Origin: a virus
Length of the DNA: 30,332 nucleotides
Direction: 5' to 3' (one strand)
Virus record (IMG/VR): IMGVR_UViG_3300037502_001797
Location: 1-30,332 of that record
The notes beneath the pieces were generated by a model. The model was given only the letters and a program-made list of their open reading frames with translations, had not been told where the DNA came from and ran no database searches. The position numbers and the translations under genes were made by a program. Below, one piece after another: positions 23,382 to 30,045 of this stretch (positions are counted from its first letter, which is position 1; every line of letters begins with the position of its first letter).

Positions 23382-23739
23382 CATCGAACGCATCCGCCGC
23401 GACCTCGTCGCGTGCCGTGACATCCCATGGTCCTGCTCGTGCGTAGAGCCGGAGCAGCTGGCCGCGCTGGTCGCGGAGGTGGAGCGGCTGCGCGCGGAGA
23501 ACGCGGAGCTTGAGCTCGGCGTCACCACGATGCGCGCCCGCATGGCGAAGGCCTACGAGCAGCGCAACGACGAGCGCGCCGCCGTGGTGGCATGGCTGCG
23601 TGTGCAAGGAATGGCACCCTACGCGCAGAGCAACCTCGACTATGCCGCCACCATGATCGAACGCGGCGAACACCGTCGCGAGCGCGAGCCCCTCGAGGAC
23701 GACAGCATTGAGTATCGCGACATCGCGAAGGAGGACTGA
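23374..23739 (+). CDS. Coiled-coil hypothetical protein (121 aa)
   Basis: GTG 23374 has GGAG (23364-23367) and overlaps the resolvase end by 8 bases. ATG 23362 is an alternative. It has Cys-Ser-Cys near residue 21 and a heptad-rich coil (LAALVAEVERLRAENAELELGVTTMRARM, about residues 29-57). The end is acidic. No family is recognised. The Cys pair alone is too little for a zinc site. Confidence 0.55.
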   Translation: MTDIERIRRDLVACRDIPWSCSCVEPEQLAALVAEVERLRAENAELELGVTTMRARMAKAYEQRNDERAAVVAWLRVQGMAPYAQSNLDYAATMIERGEHRREREPLEDDSIEYRDIAKED

Positions 23740-23744
23740 AAGCC

Positions 23745-23981
23745 GTGACCAACGTCGAGACGCTACGACTCGCACACAGCGGACCCGTCGAGGAGGTCGT
23801 TGCCTTGCTACGCGAGGTGCTGGCAAGGGCAGAGGCCGGAGAGGTCATCGGCGTTGGCGTTGCGATGGCGTGCGCTGGTCGCTGCGACGCGACAGCCTAC
23901 GCCGTGGGCGATGGGAACATCGCCACGCTCGTGCTGGCGTGCGAGCGGATGAAGACACGTCTGCTGTCTGTAGGAGAGTAG
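23745..23981 (+). CDS. Small conserved phage hypothetical (78 aa)
   Basis: GTG 23745 follows AAGGAGG (23728-23734) at a somewhat long spacing. The chain has a helix (VEEVVALLREVLARAEAGEV), a short strand GVGVAMACAGRCDATAYAVGDG, and a final helix. This layout is common among small early phage proteins of unknown role. No catalytic motif is visible. Confidence 0.55.
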   Translation: MTNVETLRLAHSGPVEEVVALLREVLARAEAGEVIGVGVAMACAGRCDATAYAVGDGNIATLVLACERMKTRLLSVGE

Positions 23982-23986
23982 AGAGC

Positions 23987-24196
23987 ATGAGCACCGTTGA
24001 CCATCCGAAGCACTACACGCACGGCAGCATCGAGGTCATCGACGCGATCGAAGCATGGGGGCTGGGCTTCTCGCTCGGCAACGCCGTGAAGTACATCGCG
24101 CGCTGCGACCACAAGGGAAACGCCGTCGAGGACCTGCGTAAGGCGCTCTGGTACATCCAGCGCGAGCTCGACCGTCGCGGGATGGTCGGGCGATGA
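23987..24196 (+). CDS. DUF3310 protein
   Basis: The 69-residue product matches DUF3310 along its whole length: VDHPKHYTHGSIEVIDAIE, LGNAVKYIARC and EDLRKALWYIQREL. The domain is frequent in phage early regions, near nucleotide-metabolism and replication genes, and its biochemical function is not established. Start ATG 23987 has GGAGAG upstream. ATGA overlap joins it to the methyltransferase. Confidence 0.85.
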   Translation: MSTVDHPKHYTHGSIEVIDAIEAWGLGFSLGNAVKYIARCDHKGNAVEDLRKALWYIQRELDRRGMVGR

Positions 24197-24621
24197 GCGT
24201 GCACTTCAGCTCAGCGACTGATCAGTGGGCGACGCCGCAGGCGCTGTTTGACGAGTGGAACGCGCTGTTTCGCTTCGACCTCGACGTGTGCGCCGACGCG
24301 AGCAACGCCAAGTGCGCGCGATACTTCACGGCAGAGGATGACGGACTGAGCCAGGAATGGGCGCCGTCGCGATGCTGGGTCAACCCTCCGTATGGTCGAA
24401 CCATTGGGCGATGGGTCCAGAAGGCCGCAGAGGAAAGCCAGCGTGGCGCCCTCGTCGTGGGCCTGCTGCCCGCACGGACCGATACATCATGGTGGCATGC
24501 GCACGTGTTGCCTCATGCCCACGTCGTCTATCTGCGCGGGCGCGTGAAGTTTGGCGCCGCTATGGCTGGAGCGCCCTTTCCTTCTGCGGTCGCCATCTGG
24601 AGTATGACCTTGCGTCAATGA
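24193..24621 (+). CDS. dam: Phage DNA N6-adenine methyltransferase (Dam family)
   Basis: The 142-residue enzyme has the phage Dam pattern: TDQWATPQALFDEW, FDLDVCADASNAKC, the catalytic NPPYG (N64-Y67), LPARTDTSWWH and RGRVKFG. It transfers a methyl group to adenine, usually in GATC for this family, though specificity is not proven here. Roles include protection from restriction and marking of replicated DNA. The candidate origin (29144-29411) is rich in GATC. The product is short because the family lacks a separate target domain. Confidence 0.88.
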   Translation: MSVHFSSATDQWATPQALFDEWNALFRFDLDVCADASNAKCARYFTAEDDGLSQEWAPSRCWVNPPYGRTIGRWVQKAAEESQRGALVVGLLPARTDTSWWHAHVLPHAHVVYLRGRVKFGAAMAGAPFPSAVAIWSMTLRQ

Positions 24622-24661
24622 TACAGGTGCGGTATCATGCATGTATCAGCACGACGCTGAT
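24610..24661 (+). promoter_or_regulatory. Candidate internal promoter with GTATCA repeats and RBS-proximal hairpin
   Basis: ATGATAC (24618-24624) and GTATCAT (24632-24638) form a perfect 7-bp inverted repeat. GTATCA recurs at 24643, 11 bases after the copy at 24632. TTGCGT (24610) and TATCAT (24633-24638) have 17-base spacing, with a good -10 and a weak -35. ATCAGC (24645-24650) pairs with GCTGAT (24656-24661) just before the ribosome site AAGGAG (24663-24668). Confidence 0.45.
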
Positions 24662-24673
24662 GAAGGAGCAAGG

Positions 24674-24994
24674 ATGGAATGGGAAGCGACGGCGCACGGA
24701 TTCACGTGCAGAGTCAACGCAGACTGGTTGCTGATCTGCAACCCGAAGAAGAAGGGGAAGGAGTGGAGCTGGGAGGCCAGCGGGCCGACCGGCTACGACG
24801 TGTTCGGCGGGTGGGCCTCGTCGAAGGAGGACGGGCAGCGCGCAGCAGAGGCGATGTACCGCGGGCTGCAGGCGCTCGAGGAGCGTGACGCCGTCGTCTT
24901 CTATCTGCTCGCGCAAGCCGCGGAATTCGACGTGCCCGCTCTGGCAGAAGCCGCAACCGACATCTCGCACGGCGAGCACGTGGCGGTGCGATGA
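24674..24994 (+). CDS. Hypothetical protein under own control region (106 aa)
   Basis: ATG 24674 has AAGGAG five bases upstream, so it is preferred to ATG 24641. The N-terminal half is Trp-rich and strand-like (WEATAHGFTCRVNADWLLICN; GKEWSWEASGPTGYDVFGGW). The C-terminal half is helical and acidic. No family is recognised. It is one of the few genes in this operon with its own putative promoter and hairpin, which suggests special timing, perhaps a host-takeover protein. The last point is a guess. Confidence 0.55.
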   Translation: MEWEATAHGFTCRVNADWLLICNPKKKGKEWSWEASGPTGYDVFGGWASSKEDGQRAAEAMYRGLQALEERDAVVFYLLAQAAEFDVPALAEAATDISHGEHVAVR

Positions 24995-25275
24995 GGCGCG
25001 GACAATGGACAGATGCAGAGATCGCCGTGCTCGTCGAGGCCGTCGCCTCGAAGACGCACTATCGCGTCGTGTCGGAGCTGCTCGGGCGGAGCTACCCATC
25101 CGTTGCTTCGATGGTCAACCGCCTCGCACTCCGGAAGACGAAGGCATGGACGACGCAGGAAATGCAGCGCGTGAAAGAGCTGCGGGAAACAGGGCTCGGA
25201 TACGTCCTCATTGGCCGCGCCGTCGGGCGCACGACGTGGGCCGTGCGTCACGCGCTGAAGCGAGGTGCCGCGTGA
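24991..25275 (+). CDS. Two-repeat HTH protein, SANT/GcrA-like (94 aa)
   Basis: Two helical modules each begin W-T-x2-E (W6 and W53), as in QWTDAEIAVLVEAV with YRVVSELLGRSYPSVASMVNRL, then AWTTQEMQRVKEL with YVLIGRAVGRTTWAVRHALK. The spacing matches tandem HTH units like Myb/SANT or GcrA. It is basic and probably binds DNA. A related three-module protein is encoded from 26042, so they are likely paralogues. ATGA and GTGA overlaps join it to its neighbours. Confidence 0.62.
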   Translation: MRRGQWTDAEIAVLVEAVASKTHYRVVSELLGRSYPSVASMVNRLALRKTKAWTTQEMQRVKELRETGLGYVLIGRAVGRTTWAVRHALKRGAA

Positions 25276-25457
25276 CCGACATTCCGACCATGCGAGCGCG
25301 CCTGTACGAGGCGATCTTCGAGCCCGACGGGCTCACTAGACGCGACGCCGACGAGCTGCACCTCGACGTTACCGACCTGCTCGCCGAGCTGGAGCGTTAC
25401 CGTCGCGAGCGCCTGACGACGGTCGAAGACATCATCCGGCGAGAGGGGGGACGATGA
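25272..25457 (+). CDS. Small acidic helical protein (61 aa)
   Basis: GTG 25272 overlaps the HTH gene stop as GTGA, and ATGA at 25454 joins it to the next gene. It is mostly helical and acidic (DELHLDVTDLLAELERYRRER). No family is recognised. The tight overlaps on both sides support that it is real. Confidence 0.55.
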   Translation: MTDIPTMRARLYEAIFEPDGLTRRDADELHLDVTDLLAELERYRRERLTTVEDIIRREGGR

Positions 25458-25867
25458 CCGACCTCGAGACTCTGGGCAAGCGACTCGTCGCTTGCAGGCA
25501 CTTCCGACCGATGCGCGGGATGCGCGACCTACAGGGGCGCACGTGGGACGAGGCGCTGCTCTGGCGCTGGTCGAATGAGTTCGACGTGCCCGACCTGAGC
25601 GACCCGGCGACGCTCGGGTGCGTGCTCGCGCTGGTTCGTGCGACGTATGGCGCTCCGCTCGTGGAGTTCGAGGGCGAGACGTACCCGGCAGTGCTGTACG
25701 TCACGAACTGGAGCGGGTGCTTTTACATTCGCCGCGACTGTGGCGACGGCGATGAGGAGCTGCACGAGGACGGCACGTGGTCGCAGATGAGCCGGCACGA
25801 TGTCGATGACGTGCGCGGCGACACAGAAGCCGAAGCCCTCGTCGCGGCGCTGGAGGCGGCGCCATGA
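25454..25867 (+). CDS. Hypothetical early protein (137 aa)
   Basis: The protein has an N-terminal helical part with LGKRLVACRHFRPMRGM and WDEALLWRWSNEFDVPDLSDPATLGCVLALVR, followed by a strand region (YPAVLYVTNWSGCFYIRRDCGDGD) and an acidic helical end. The first part resembles a small domain common in phage early proteins. No activity can be named. ATGA overlaps at both ends. Confidence 0.58.
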   Translation: MTDLETLGKRLVACRHFRPMRGMRDLQGRTWDEALLWRWSNEFDVPDLSDPATLGCVLALVRATYGAPLVEFEGETYPAVLYVTNWSGCFYIRRDCGDGDEELHEDGTWSQMSRHDVDDVRGDTEAEALVAALEAAP

Positions 25868-26049
25868 GCCACGGAGGACCACGCCCGAACGCGGGTAGAC
25901 CGAACCCTTGGGGACGCGGTACGCGCCTTCAGCCGCGCACGCTGCGCCTGCCCGACGCCGTGTGGGATGCGCTCGACGCGACAGCGAAGCGGGAGCAGGT
26001 CACGCCTGCGGTCGTCGTCGCTCGCCTGCTCGAGGTGCCTCATGCGTAG
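25864..26049 (+). CDS. Small GGPRPNAGRP-motif DNA-binding candidate (61 aa)
   Basis: The N-terminus GGPRPNAGRP is a basic motif seen at the start of many small phage and plasmid proteins. The C-terminal 35 residues (RTLRLPDAVWDALDATAKREQVTPAVVVARLLEV) have the strand-helix-helix pattern of a ribbon-helix-helix repressor. It may autoregulate. It overlaps the next gene by 8 bases. Confidence 0.6.
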   Translation: MSHGGPRPNAGRPNPWGRGTRLQPRTLRLPDAVWDALDATAKREQVTPAVVVARLLEVPHA

Positions 26050-26617
26050 CTGGACGACGCACGAGATCGCTGAGCTCAAGCGGCTGTCACGTGAGGGCGT
26101 ACCGCTTCGCGAGATCGCGGAGCGCCTCGAGCGGACCTACAAGGCGACGGCCATCCAGGCGCTCAGGGTCGGCATCGTGTCGCCTCGTCAGCGTCAGTGG
26201 TCGACCGTCGAGATCCGACGCGCGCGGCAGATGTACGACGCCGGCAGCTCGCCGACCGTCATCGCCGAGCGCCTCGCGCGCACCGAGCGAAGCGTGCGCG
26301 CCCAGCTCGCGCGGCATGGGGGGCTCGACCGGCGGCGCAAGGGCGCGACGCGCCGAAAGCACGACGTGACAGCCTACGCCCTCTGGATGCGCGGACTAAC
26401 CGCCACAGAGGTGCTGATCGTCCTCGACCGGCGGAGCGATAACAACGCCCGGCGGGGGCTCTGCGCGTGGCTCACGAGGTACGCCGAGCGCGCCCGCTTG
26501 CCTGTCCCGGCGCCGCATCGCCGGTATCGGGTCGACTGGGACCGCGTCGAGGCCGCGCGTCGTGAGCTGTACGGTCCCGCCGTGCAGCCCCTTGACCGGG
26601 AGCGGAAGGCGTCGTAG
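26042..26617 (+). CDS. Three-module HTH protein, SANT/GcrA-like (191 aa)
   Basis: Modules at about 4-45 (SWTTHEIAELKRL ... REIAERLERTYKATAIQALRVG), 53-93 (WSTVEIRRARQMYDAG ... VIAERLARTERSVRAQLARHG) and 108-150 (a more divergent HTH) align with the 94-residue protein encoded from 24991. GAGGTG (26031-26036) precedes ATG 26042. The tail is basic. It could act as a transcription factor or as an origin- or packaging-site binding protein. It ends the operon before a terminator. Confidence 0.6.
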   Translation: MRSWTTHEIAELKRLSREGVPLREIAERLERTYKATAIQALRVGIVSPRQRQWSTVEIRRARQMYDAGSSPTVIAERLARTERSVRAQLARHGGLDRRRKGATRRKHDVTAYALWMRGLTATEVLIVLDRRSDNNARRGLCAWLTRYAERARLPVPAPHRRYRVDWDRVEAARRELYGPAVQPLDRERKAS

Positions 26618-26649
26618 AAGCCCCGCGGATTCAAGTATGGGTCTATGGT

Positions 26650-26693
26650 GGCTCGCCTCGGCATGGTGCAGGGGCGGGCCTTCATCCTTTTTT
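26650..26693 (+). terminator. Terminator of first rightward early operon
   Basis: GGCTCGCC (26650-26657) pairs with GGCGGGCC (26673-26680) with one G-T wobble. A run of six T follows at 26688-26693, seven bases after the stem. The gap before the T-run is longer than usual, so termination may be partial. Confidence 0.5.
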
Positions 26694-26703
26694 GGGCGTG
26701 CGC

Positions 26704-26806
26704 TTGCCTGCTCAGGCGGCGTCCGGTAATACATGCACGTCCTCGTCGGACACCGGGTAGCTCCCGGTAAGCGAGGGGGGCGCGGCATAGTCCGCGTCTC
26801 CCTCGC
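26704..26806 (+). promoter_or_regulatory. Chain of hairpins before prim-pol gene (leader RNA or replication element)
   Basis: A small palindrome GCCTG-CT-CAGGC (26706-26717) overlaps a weak promoter-like pair, TTGCCT (26704-26709) and TAATAC (26727-26732), 17 bases apart. Then three hairpins abut: GTCC-TCGTC-GGAC (26739-26751), ACCGGG-TAGCT-CCCGGT (26752-26768), and a 15-bp stem (26771-26785 with 26792-26806, two G-T wobbles, loop CATAGT). The last stem ends 30 bases before the prim-pol ATG. The gene has only a weak ribosome site, so RNA structure may control it. A single-strand initiation site is another possibility. Confidence 0.55.
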
Positions 26807-26836
26807 GTCTTCCCCGACGAGCGGCAGACGAGAGAC

Positions 26837-27676
26837 ATGGACATGAGACAAGAGGCGCGGAAGTGCGCCAGCATCGGGCTGCGCGTGTTTCCGCTCCACG
26901 AAATAGGCGCCGGCCTCATATGTTCCTGCAAGCATGGCGCGACGTGCAAGAACGCGGGGAAGCACCCACGGATCTTGGAGTGGCAACTCAACGCCACAAG
27001 CGACGAGGCGACGGTCGGCGAATGGTTTAGGCGCTGGCCGCGCGCGGGGCTCGGCATGGCGACGGGTCGCGCCTCGGGCGTATGGGTGCTGGACCTCGAC
27101 GGCGACGAGGCGATCGCGTGGTACGCGAGCAAGGTCCGCGAGCACGGCAGGACGCCGACGCGCGGCGTTCGCACCGGACGCGGGCGGCATCTCTACTTCA
27201 CGTTCCCTGACGGCGTTGAGATCCGGAACATGCAGGACGTCGACAAGCAGAAGATCGACGTCCGCGGCGATGGCGGCTTCGTCGTCCTGCCGCCAACGCT
27301 GCACTACTCCGGCCGACGCTACGAGTGGCTCGACACGGGCGTGTACCAGCAAGAGCCGGCAGCGCCGCCCGGCTGGCTCATCGAGTACGTGCGCCACGTC
27401 CCGCCGTCGCCGCCGCCGCCGAGGCCCGCGTCAGTGAGCCGTGAGGGGCTGCGCCGCGTCTTCAACGACGCCATTGACGCCGATCCTGACCTTCGCACGA
27501 AGCTCGGAGAACGCGCGGGAGGGCGGCTGCGTGCCAACTACGTCGACCGCTTGCGCTGCCCTTCTTGCGGGCGACATGACGCATGGTTCTACGTTCACGG
27601 CGGTCCCGCCGTGTGCCACCACCGGAATAGCTGCGGCTGGGCCGGTCCCATCACTCGTATTTTGGAGATCGCATGA
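26837..27676 (+). CDS. Bifunctional primase/polymerase (prim-pol)
   Basis: The N-terminal prim-pol domain shows ICSCKHGATCKNAGKHP (28-44), the catalytic LDLDGD (D86, D88), RTGRGRHLYF (with H118) and IDVRGDGGFVVLPPT (140-154). It makes primers and may extend DNA. A Pro-rich linker (188-198) leads to a zinc ribbon (C241, C244, C260, H261 or H262, C266). The start ATG 26837 has a weak ribosome site after strong hairpins. ATGA joins it to the helicase. Many related phages fuse both in one chain; here they are separate. Confidence 0.88.
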   Translation: MDMRQEARKCASIGLRVFPLHEIGAGLICSCKHGATCKNAGKHPRILEWQLNATSDEATVGEWFRRWPRAGLGMATGRASGVWVLDLDGDEAIAWYASKVREHGRTPTRGVRTGRGRHLYFTFPDGVEIRNMQDVDKQKIDVRGDGGFVVLPPTLHYSGRRYEWLDTGVYQQEPAAPPGWLIEYVRHVPPSPPPPRPASVSREGLRRVFNDAIDADPDLRTKLGERAGGRLRANYVDRLRCPSCGRHDAWFYVHGGPAVCHHRNSCGWAGPITRILEIA

Positions 27677-29145
27677 CGAACGATGAGATGGCCGAGATCC
27701 TCGGCGTGAAGGTCTACCGACCCACCGATGGAGGCAACGCCGATCGGCTCGCCGACCGCTTTGGAGACGAGGTCCGATGGTGCAACGCCGTCCAAGGCGA
27801 CGGGTGGCTCGTCTGGGATGGAGCGCGTTGGGCACCCGACACAATGCTCCGCATCGACCAGCTCACGCGCCTCGTGGCGGGCGACGTCGTGCGTCACGCC
27901 GAGGACGTCGGCACCGACCTGCGCGCTGCCGAGGCGCGCGTCAGTCACCCGCCCACGTCCGCCGAGGCCGCGCGCATCTCCGCGCTGCGTCACGAGTTCC
28001 GCGTCTGGGACGGGTGGAGCCGCTCCACCGAGATGGTTGGACACCTAAAGGCGATGCAGACCGTCGCGCGGCAGCGCGTTGCCGTTGAGCAGGACCGGCT
28101 GGACGCGGACCTCTGGGCGTTGAACACGCCCGAGGGGGTCGTGAACCTCACGACCGGCGAGCTCGCCGCGCACGACCGCGACGCGATGCACACGAAGGTT
28201 GCAGGCGCCTCACCCACCGGCGACTGTCCGACGTGGCTCGCGTTTCTCACGCGCATCATGGGCGACGACGCCGAGATGGTCGCCTTCCTGCAGCGCGTCG
28301 TCGGGTACTGCCTGACGGGCAGCACGCGCGAGCAATGCATCTTCATCCTCTATGGCAACGGGTCGAACGGGAAGAGCACGTTTCTCGACACGCTGCGCGC
28401 GGTCCTCGGTGACTACGTCATGCACGCGCGCGCCGAGACGTTCATGCGCGATCCTCGAGGAGGCGGCATCCCGAACGACGTCGCTGCGCTCCGAGGCGCT
28501 CGCGTCGTAACGGCCTCCGAGCCGGAGCAAGGCGAGCAGCTGGACGAATCGCTCGTGAAGGAAATGACCGGAGACGCGGCGATCACCGCGCGCTTTATGC
28601 GCGGCGAGTTCTTCACATTCGCGCCGCGGTTCAAGGTGTTGTTGGCGACGAACCATCGTCCCGTCATCCGCGGCACCGATCATGGGATCTGGCGGCGCAT
28701 CCGGCTGATCCCGTTCACGGAGACGATCAGCGACGCCGAGAAGGACCGCGACCTGATGAACAAGTTGCTCGCCGAGCGAGACGGCATCCTCGCCTGGGCC
28801 GTGGAAGGATGCATCGCGTGGCAACGCGAGGGGCTCGCGCCGCCCGACGCCGTCCTTGACGCCACCGACGACTACCGCGCCGACATGGATTGGCTCGGTG
28901 AGTTCATCTCCGACCGCTGCGTAGTTGGCGTGCAGAGCGTGGCGAACACCGCGCTCTTCCAGGCTTACCGTGATTGGTGCGAAGCGAACGGCGAGAAGCC
29001 CAGAGCGCAGCGGTCGCTGACCCGCGCGCTCCTCGATCGCGGCTATCGGCAGGCCGCCAACCGCATGAACGGGCGACGTTGGGATGGGCTCGGGCTGAAG
29101 GAGGACGCGCTGCCGAAGGTGAAGGAGCGGGGCGCCGTGTGGTGA
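27673..29145 (+). CDS. SF3 replicative helicase, D5/P4 alpha-like
   Basis: The 490-residue enzyme has a D5-type N-terminal part (WALNTPEGVVNLTTGEL, about 148-164), then the SF3 ATPase: Walker A GNGSNGKST (228-236), Walker B-like VVTASEPEQ with E283, sensor LLATNHRP (N327), and an arginine finger in IWRRIRLIPF (R341/R342). It unwinds DNA as a hexamer at the origin and is coupled to the prim-pol by ATGA. The C-terminal 90 residues resemble the winged helix of such helicases. Its stop overlaps a 12-bp palindrome (29144-29155) at the edge of the iteron array. Confidence 0.92.
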   Translation: MTNDEMAEILGVKVYRPTDGGNADRLADRFGDEVRWCNAVQGDGWLVWDGARWAPDTMLRIDQLTRLVAGDVVRHAEDVGTDLRAAEARVSHPPTSAEAARISALRHEFRVWDGWSRSTEMVGHLKAMQTVARQRVAVEQDRLDADLWALNTPEGVVNLTTGELAAHDRDAMHTKVAGASPTGDCPTWLAFLTRIMGDDAEMVAFLQRVVGYCLTGSTREQCIFILYGNGSNGKSTFLDTLRAVLGDYVMHARAETFMRDPRGGGIPNDVAALRGARVVTASEPEQGEQLDESLVKEMTGDAAITARFMRGEFFTFAPRFKVLLATNHRPVIRGTDHGIWRRIRLIPFTETISDAEKDRDLMNKLLAERDGILAWAVEGCIAWQREGLAPPDAVLDATDDYRADMDWLGEFISDRCVVGVQSVANTALFQAYRDWCEANGEKPRAQRSLTRALLDRGYRQAANRMNGRRWDGLGLKEDALPKVKERGAVW

Positions 29146-29411
29146 CCGATCGGTCTACGCCGGACACATCGCGGACAGATGCAGGACACATCAAGCGCCT
29201 CTACGATCCGCATCAACACTACTTCAGGACAGATCGGACACACACTGTAGACATGATCCCTACACGCACGAGAGTTATGGATAAGTCCTTTCGTTATGTA
29301 GGTTGCGATCACCTCGTCACGCTCTGTCCGATCTGTCCTGTAGTAGCTACCATCGGCATCGTAGAGGGTGGCGATGTGTCCGCGATGTGTCCGTGGATGT
29401 GTCCGATCTCC
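29144..29411. repeat. Symmetric iteron array, probable origin of replication
   Basis: About ten copies of GGACA(C/G)ATC occur. Forward: 29162, 29173, 29184 (exactly 11 bp apart), 29227 and 29236. Inverted: 29321, 29330, 29373, 29384 and 29396. CAGGACAGATCGGACA (29225-29240) has a perfect inverted match at 29325-29340. The centre (about 29270-29300) is AT-richer and holds TTATGGATAA, whose reverse complement is one base from a DnaA box. CCTACA (29259) and TGTAGG (29297) flank it. Seven GATC sites lie in the region. It follows the helicase gene. No coding sequence is credible here. Confidence 0.8.
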
Positions 29412-29432
29412 GGCGCAGGAACGTCGGTAGTG

Positions 29433-29441
29433 TGGTATAGT
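29433..29441 (+). promoter_or_regulatory. Candidate extended -10 promoter beside origin
   Basis: TGG followed by TATAGT (29433-29441) is a good extended -10 element, just outside the last iteron. Transcription would begin near 29448, at the ribosome site AGGAGGG of the gene at 29462. Iteron-bound protein could control it. Confidence 0.45.
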
Positions 29442-29461
29442 GTGTTCAGGAGGGTAGAAGT

Positions 29462-29746
29462 GTGACGCACCAACCAACGGCGCAGAACATGCGCGCGTTT
29501 TTCGAAGCGTGGATGGCGCAGAACGACGGCGGGCCGATGACCAGCACGCAGCTGGTCCCGCTGGCGGTGGAGCACGGCGCGCTCTACACGAAGGGGCTTG
29601 CACCTACCGGAGCTGCGATGTCGCTTGGCCGCGTCATGCGCGCCGCGCTCACCGCTCACGCCGCTGTGCTGCCTTACGAGCTGGTTGAACGTCGAGGCCG
29701 CAAGGCCGGGCGCCTGCTCACGCTGTACCGTCGAGGTGTCGCGTGA
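29462..29746 (+). CDS. Origin-proximal small protein (94 aa), possible winged helix
   Basis: GTG 29462 follows AGGAGGG (29448-29454). A helical N-terminus (TAQNMRAFFEAWMAQ) is followed by MTSTQLVPLAVEHGA, AMSLGRVMRAALTAHA and YELVERRGRKAGRLLTLYRR, a pattern like a winged helix with a basic wing. It is the gene next to the iterons, so it is one candidate for the iteron-binding initiator. That is inference from place and fold impression. It overlaps the next gene by GTGA. Confidence 0.55.
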   Translation: MTHQPTAQNMRAFFEAWMAQNDGGPMTSTQLVPLAVEHGALYTKGLAPTGAAMSLGRVMRAALTAHAAVLPYELVERRGRKAGRLLTLYRRGVA

Positions 29747-29961
29747 AGCCGTTCGTGCGGTGGCTGCTCAAGCAGGCCGGCCGCGACGATCCTGTCGGTG
29801 ACCTCGCGGTGGACGCGAAGCGAGATCGCGGGTTCCCGATGGAGGGAAGCATCACCGAGCTGCGCGCCTACCTGTCGCGGTATCCGGACTACGTCCGCGA
29901 TGCGTTCGAAGACGCTCGCCGTGACTACGCAGCCTATCGACGCGCGCGCATGAAGCGGTGA
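29743..29961 (+). CDS. YozE/SAM-like small protein (72 aa)
   Basis: PFVRWLLKQAGRDDPVGDLAVDAKRDRGFP followed by ITELRAYLSRYPDYVRDAFEDARRDYAAYR matches the YozE SAM-like domain over most of its length. The family is a small helical fold of unknown biochemical role, seen in Firmicutes and in many phages. GTG 29743 overlaps the previous stop as GTGA. It is the last gene before the packaging genes. Confidence 0.75.
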   Translation: MKPFVRWLLKQAGRDDPVGDLAVDAKRDRGFPMEGSITELRAYLSRYPDYVRDAFEDARRDYAAYRRARMKR

Positions 29962-30045
29962 GGGCGTGTATACCGAGGGGACCCCCCCCGACCGCGATAG
30001 CCCCTCGACCCATTCCCCCCACTCGTAAAACTCACCGGGTGTTTC
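29962..30045 (+). other. C-rich noncoding spacer before terminase genes
   Basis: CGAGGGG (29974-29980) pairs with CCCCTCG (30001-30007). A run of eight C (29982-29989) lies in the loop, and another run of six C precedes the small terminase. Such spacers before terminase genes often hold the packaging site (cos or pac). No cut site can be seen from sequence alone. TAAAAC at 30026-30031 is a weak -10 candidate. Confidence 0.4.

Noticed and set aside
29144-29411. CRISPR-like impression of the repeats
   Set aside because: The repeats are only about 9 bp, with 0-3 bp between many copies, and occur in both orientations. No cas genes are present.
28974-29603. Open frames on both strands across the iteron region, with repeated Cys-Pro motifs
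   Set aside because: The repeated CP motifs are translations of the iterons. There is no ribosome site, and the frames overlap the helicase end or the next gene.
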